From: a virus
Direction: 5' to 3' (one strand)
DNA length: 38,590 nt
IMG/VR virus record: IMGVR_UViG_3300022908_000005
Coordinates: 1-38,590 of that record
The notes beneath the pieces are model-generated. The model ran no database searches and was not told the origin of the DNA. It was given only the letters and a program-made list of their open reading frames with translations. This document shows positions 37,024-38,590 of this stretch, piece by piece; positions within the stretch are counted from its first letter, which is position 1, and every line of letters begins with the position of its first letter. Position numbers and translations under genes: made by a program.

Positions 37024-37424
37024 TGGCCCGCACCGGTCGCCCTCGGGGCAAGGCCGCGCGGGAGGAGACCCGGACGTGCTTGGGGTGCGGCCGCACCATG
37101 CCCCTAGCGCTGCACTATTTCGCGCACCATTCGAGCTGCCGCGGCGGGTTCCACGCCCGCTGCCGAGAGTGTGTTCTGCTCGGGAAGAAAGCGGATAGGG
37201 GCGACTGGGAGGAGTCCTGGCCCGTCCAATGGTGGGAGGCCCGGGCGGTCCGCCAAGCAATGGCCCGTCCCGCGCTCAAAACGGGGCAGCGTTGCGAGGT
37301 TTGCTGTGGGCTGAGCCATCGGCGCCCGGAGAGCGGCTGCCCTCGCTGTAGCGCTCCCTACGCGCCGCTACCGCCATTGGAGCTGGTGACTCACCGGAGC
37401 TACGAGCCGGCGGTCGCGGTATGA
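37023..37424 (+). CDS. Double zinc-ribbon protein
   Basis: The product has 133 residues from GTG 37023 (TAGTG overlap). The first site is CLGC (19/22) with CREC (47/50) and His/Cys between them (HYFAHHSSCRGGFHARC). This is the look of a small phage HNH-like or recombination endonuclease VII-like finger. The second is CEVCC (91-95) with CPRC (106/109). The N-terminus is basic (RTGRPRGK), which would suit DNA binding. Catalytic residues are not certain. Confidence 0.65.
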   Translation: MARTGRPRGKAAREETRTCLGCGRTMPLALHYFAHHSSCRGGFHARCRECVLLGKKADRGDWEESWPVQWWEARAVRQAMARPALKTGQRCEVCCGLSHRRPESGCPRCSAPYAPLPPLELVTHRSYEPAVAV

Positions 37425-37696
37425 GGCCCGAGCGGCTCAGCATGCGCAAGCAGGTCCGCGTCGAGGCGGCTCGGAAGGCCGAGGTCCGCGCTCCGCTCGG
37501 GCGGCTGCTCTTGCCGGATGAGCGGGAGGCGCTCCCATTCTTGGAGCGGGCGTGCACTAGCAAGCTCCCGTTTCGCTCCAAGGCAAGCGCGGTCAAGTGG
37601 CTCCGCTTGCACCCTCGGAGCGGGAGCATGAGTAAGACCGTGCCTTACCTCTGCCCACACTGCGGCAGCTGGCACACGACCAAGGCCCGGCCGTGA
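37421..37696 (+). CDS. Small basic protein with C-terminal zinc knuckle
   Basis: The product has 91 residues. The body is basic and helical (RKQVRVEAARKAEVRAPLGR; FRSKASAVKWLRLHPRSG). The C-terminus PYLCPHCGSWHTTK has two Cys and a His like the CxxCxxxH end of many phage and plasmid mini-proteins. It is coupled on both sides (ATGA and GTGA). Probably binds nucleic acid. Confidence 0.6.
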   Translation: MRPERLSMRKQVRVEAARKAEVRAPLGRLLLPDEREALPFLERACTSKLPFRSKASAVKWLRLHPRSGSMSKTVPYLCPHCGSWHTTKARP

Positions 37697-37929
37697 GAGC
37701 GGAGCGGCACGGTCCGAGCGAGCAAGGCCTAACCAACGTGGGGTTCTGTTGCGGCGCGGAGGCGGACGAGTTCTTAGGCGCGCATCACCCGGCTTGCCCC
37801 TACCAGCATGCGTGCGACTGCTCGCCCAAGCATAGCAGCCTGCCGGATTGCCATCGCTGCCAGTGCACGGCTTGCTGGTTCGAGCGGGCGGCATGGGAAG
37901 AGCGGATCAGGCGGAAGCATGCCCCTTGA
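37693..37929 (+). CDS. Very Cys-rich small protein
   Basis: The product has 78 residues with ten cysteines and five histidines after position 18 (CCGAEADEF, HHPACPYQHACDC, CHRCQCTAC). Spacing fits two zinc sites. The final helix (WFERAAWEERIRRKH) is basic and aromatic. GTG start with GTGA overlap. Its end overlaps the start of the interrupted zinc-ribbon gene by 11 bp. Function unknown. Confidence 0.6.
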   Translation: MRAERHGPSEQGLTNVGFCCGAEADEFLGAHHPACPYQHACDCSPKHSSLPDCHRCQCTACWFERAAWEERIRRKHAP

Positions 37930-38098
37930 AATTGTGGGGATAGCTCGCCCCGGGGGTAAGTACCACGCGGCAGCTTGGCTGGTCCGGTGCACAAACTGTG
38001 GATAAGAGTATGCCCGCACGGGCTCACGCTCATCAGTGCGGCGTGCGCGCTGGTGTGCGGACTGCGGCTACCGGGCTCGAGGGAAGCGGAGCGGCTAG
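37919..38098 (+). pseudogene. Zinc-ribbon gene interrupted by in-frame TAA
   Basis: ATG 37919 opens a frame of 28 codons ending LVRCTNCG, then TAA at 38003-38005. The same frame goes on open for 30 more codons containing WCADCGYRARGKRSG and stops with TAG at 38096-38098. CTNC before the stop and CADC after it form one normal CxxC...CxxC zinc ribbon with basic residues between. The final TAG overlaps the GTG of the next gene, the coupling expected of the full frame. It is therefore either a nonsense mutation, a sequence error or a read-through product. Confidence 0.6.
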
Positions 38099-38427
38099 TG
38101 GCTGAAACGCAGCTCTCTCGCAGTATTCAGAAGGAGCTAACCAAGCTCGGGATCTGGTGGATCCGTATCCAGAGCGGGACGCATCGCGTCCGGGGCGGGA
38201 TGCTCCACTGCGCGGAGCCCGGCACCCCGGATCTCTGCCTCCCCGCGCTCGGCTGGCTTGAGATCAAGCTCCCAGGCAGCGAGCCATCTAGCGTTCAGCT
38301 GAGCTGGCACTCCCGAGCTGTTCGAGAGGGGCTGCGCGTGGCTGTCGTTCGCAGTGTAGGCGAAGCGGTGGCAGTAGCGCGGAGGTGGGAGGCGGAAGCG
38401 CGATCCGGGCAGCTCGGAGAGAGCTGA
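38098..38427 (+). CDS. VRR-NUC-type nuclease
   Basis: The product has 109 residues from GTG 38098 (TAGTG overlap). It follows the VRR-NUC fold: an N-terminal helix with basic residues (ETQLSRSIQKELTKLGIWW), IQSG, then GTPDLCLP (metal-binding Asp of the PD motif), WLEIKLPG (the E-x-K part), Q after it, and a C-terminal RVAVVRSVGEA. Such single-domain nucleases in phages cut flaps or junctions in recombination and replication. It ends the rightward operon. Confidence 0.8.
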   Translation: MAETQLSRSIQKELTKLGIWWIRIQSGTHRVRGGMLHCAEPGTPDLCLPALGWLEIKLPGSEPSSVQLSWHSRAVREGLRVAVVRSVGEAVAVARRWEAEARSGQLGES

Positions 38428-38590
38428 GCCAACAAAGGGCGGAAGCGCGGATCTTGGAGAGGTGCATGCGCCGAAGCAGGGTCTTAATCTGGGTTAGCTC
38501 TTGGGGAAGGGAGAGATGGGAGAGGGTGGGGGTTGTAGTGGGGGTGTGTCTATAGCCATCCGTCTCGATTTGGGGGCACTGGTTGAACCA
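38428..38590. other. Gene-free right end
   Basis: The sequence is purine-rich with several G runs. A 29-codon frame (38466-38555) after GGAGAGG exists but has atypical, Gly/Val-heavy codons and is not accepted. No terminator hairpin is clear. The window ends here, and no terminal repeat with the left end is seen. Confidence 0.5.

Noticed and set aside
37975-38097. Longer N-terminus for the VRR-NUC gene
   Set aside because: The upstream stretch is the out-of-frame shadow of the interrupted zinc-ribbon gene. GTG 38098 overlaps its TAG and begins the nuclease fold directly.
38466-38555. 29-codon frame after GGAGAGG at the right end
   Set aside because: Codon use is unlike the genes here (Gly and Val from G-runs), and there is no coupling or domain.
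1-38590. CRISPR array or tRNA genes
   Set aside because: No direct-repeat/spacer pattern and no cloverleaf or TTCGA-type arm was recognised by eye. A tRNA search program would be decisive.

Overview
The window looks like a nearly complete genome of a temperate, short-tailed (podovirus-type) tailed phage of a GC-rich bacterium. The evidence is one set of virion genes (large terminase, portal, scaffold, major capsid protein, head-tail adaptor, large tail-nozzle protein, three ejection-type proteins, tail fibre) with no tape measure, sheath or tail-tube gene, together with a tyrosine integrase and a divergent repressor/Cro pair. Signal peptides and a lipobox lipoprotein suggest a Gram-negative host, but no host can be named from sequence. 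Genes are packed with ATGA, GTGA, TGATG or TAATG overlaps, which fix many starts.

Layout. 1-703 is non-coding and carries six copies of a 9-bp motif at about 52-bp phasing and two hairpins. 704-7192 is a leftward operon of small accessory genes (DUF4417-like protein, several Cys-rich mini-proteins, a tandem paralogue pair) headed by three helix-turn-helix/leucine-zipper proteins, at least two of which resemble IS3 OrfA without any transposase. 7193-7372 is a regulatory region with an AT-rich palindrome, a parS-like palindrome and a promoter with a palindrome in its spacer. 7373-8197 is a short rightward operon. 8194-11922 is leftward: a GroES-like co-chaperonin, a 27-residue membrane peptide, a candidate small terminase, the large terminase and an orphan methyltransferase-like protein. 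12017-29306 is the rightward virion operon. 29215-31116 is a leftward recombination operon (Bet/RecT annealase) driven partly by a promoter that is a near copy of the one at 7337. 31417-32243 is the immunity switch. 31965-38427 is a rightward operon with Cro-like protein, candidate endolysin, integrase, a free-standing DnaA domain IV protein, an O-like replication initiator with iterons inside its gene, zinc-ribbon proteins and a VRR-NUC nuclease.

How it fits together. The repressor and Cro-like proteins probably act at two different inverted repeats that cover their facing promoters. The initiator and DnaA-like protein would start replication, possibly at the iterons inside the initiator gene. 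Bet and VRR-NUC would serve recombination. The GroES homologue, placed beside the terminase genes, probably helps fold capsid proteins with host GroEL. Several operon-lead genes have a -10 hexamer only 6-9 nt before the start codon, which predicts leaderless mRNAs. The main oddities are the packaging genes running opposite to the portal/capsid genes, the OrfA-like trio, the twin palindromic promoters, two S74-type motifs in one protein, and a zinc-ribbon gene cut by an in-frame TAA.
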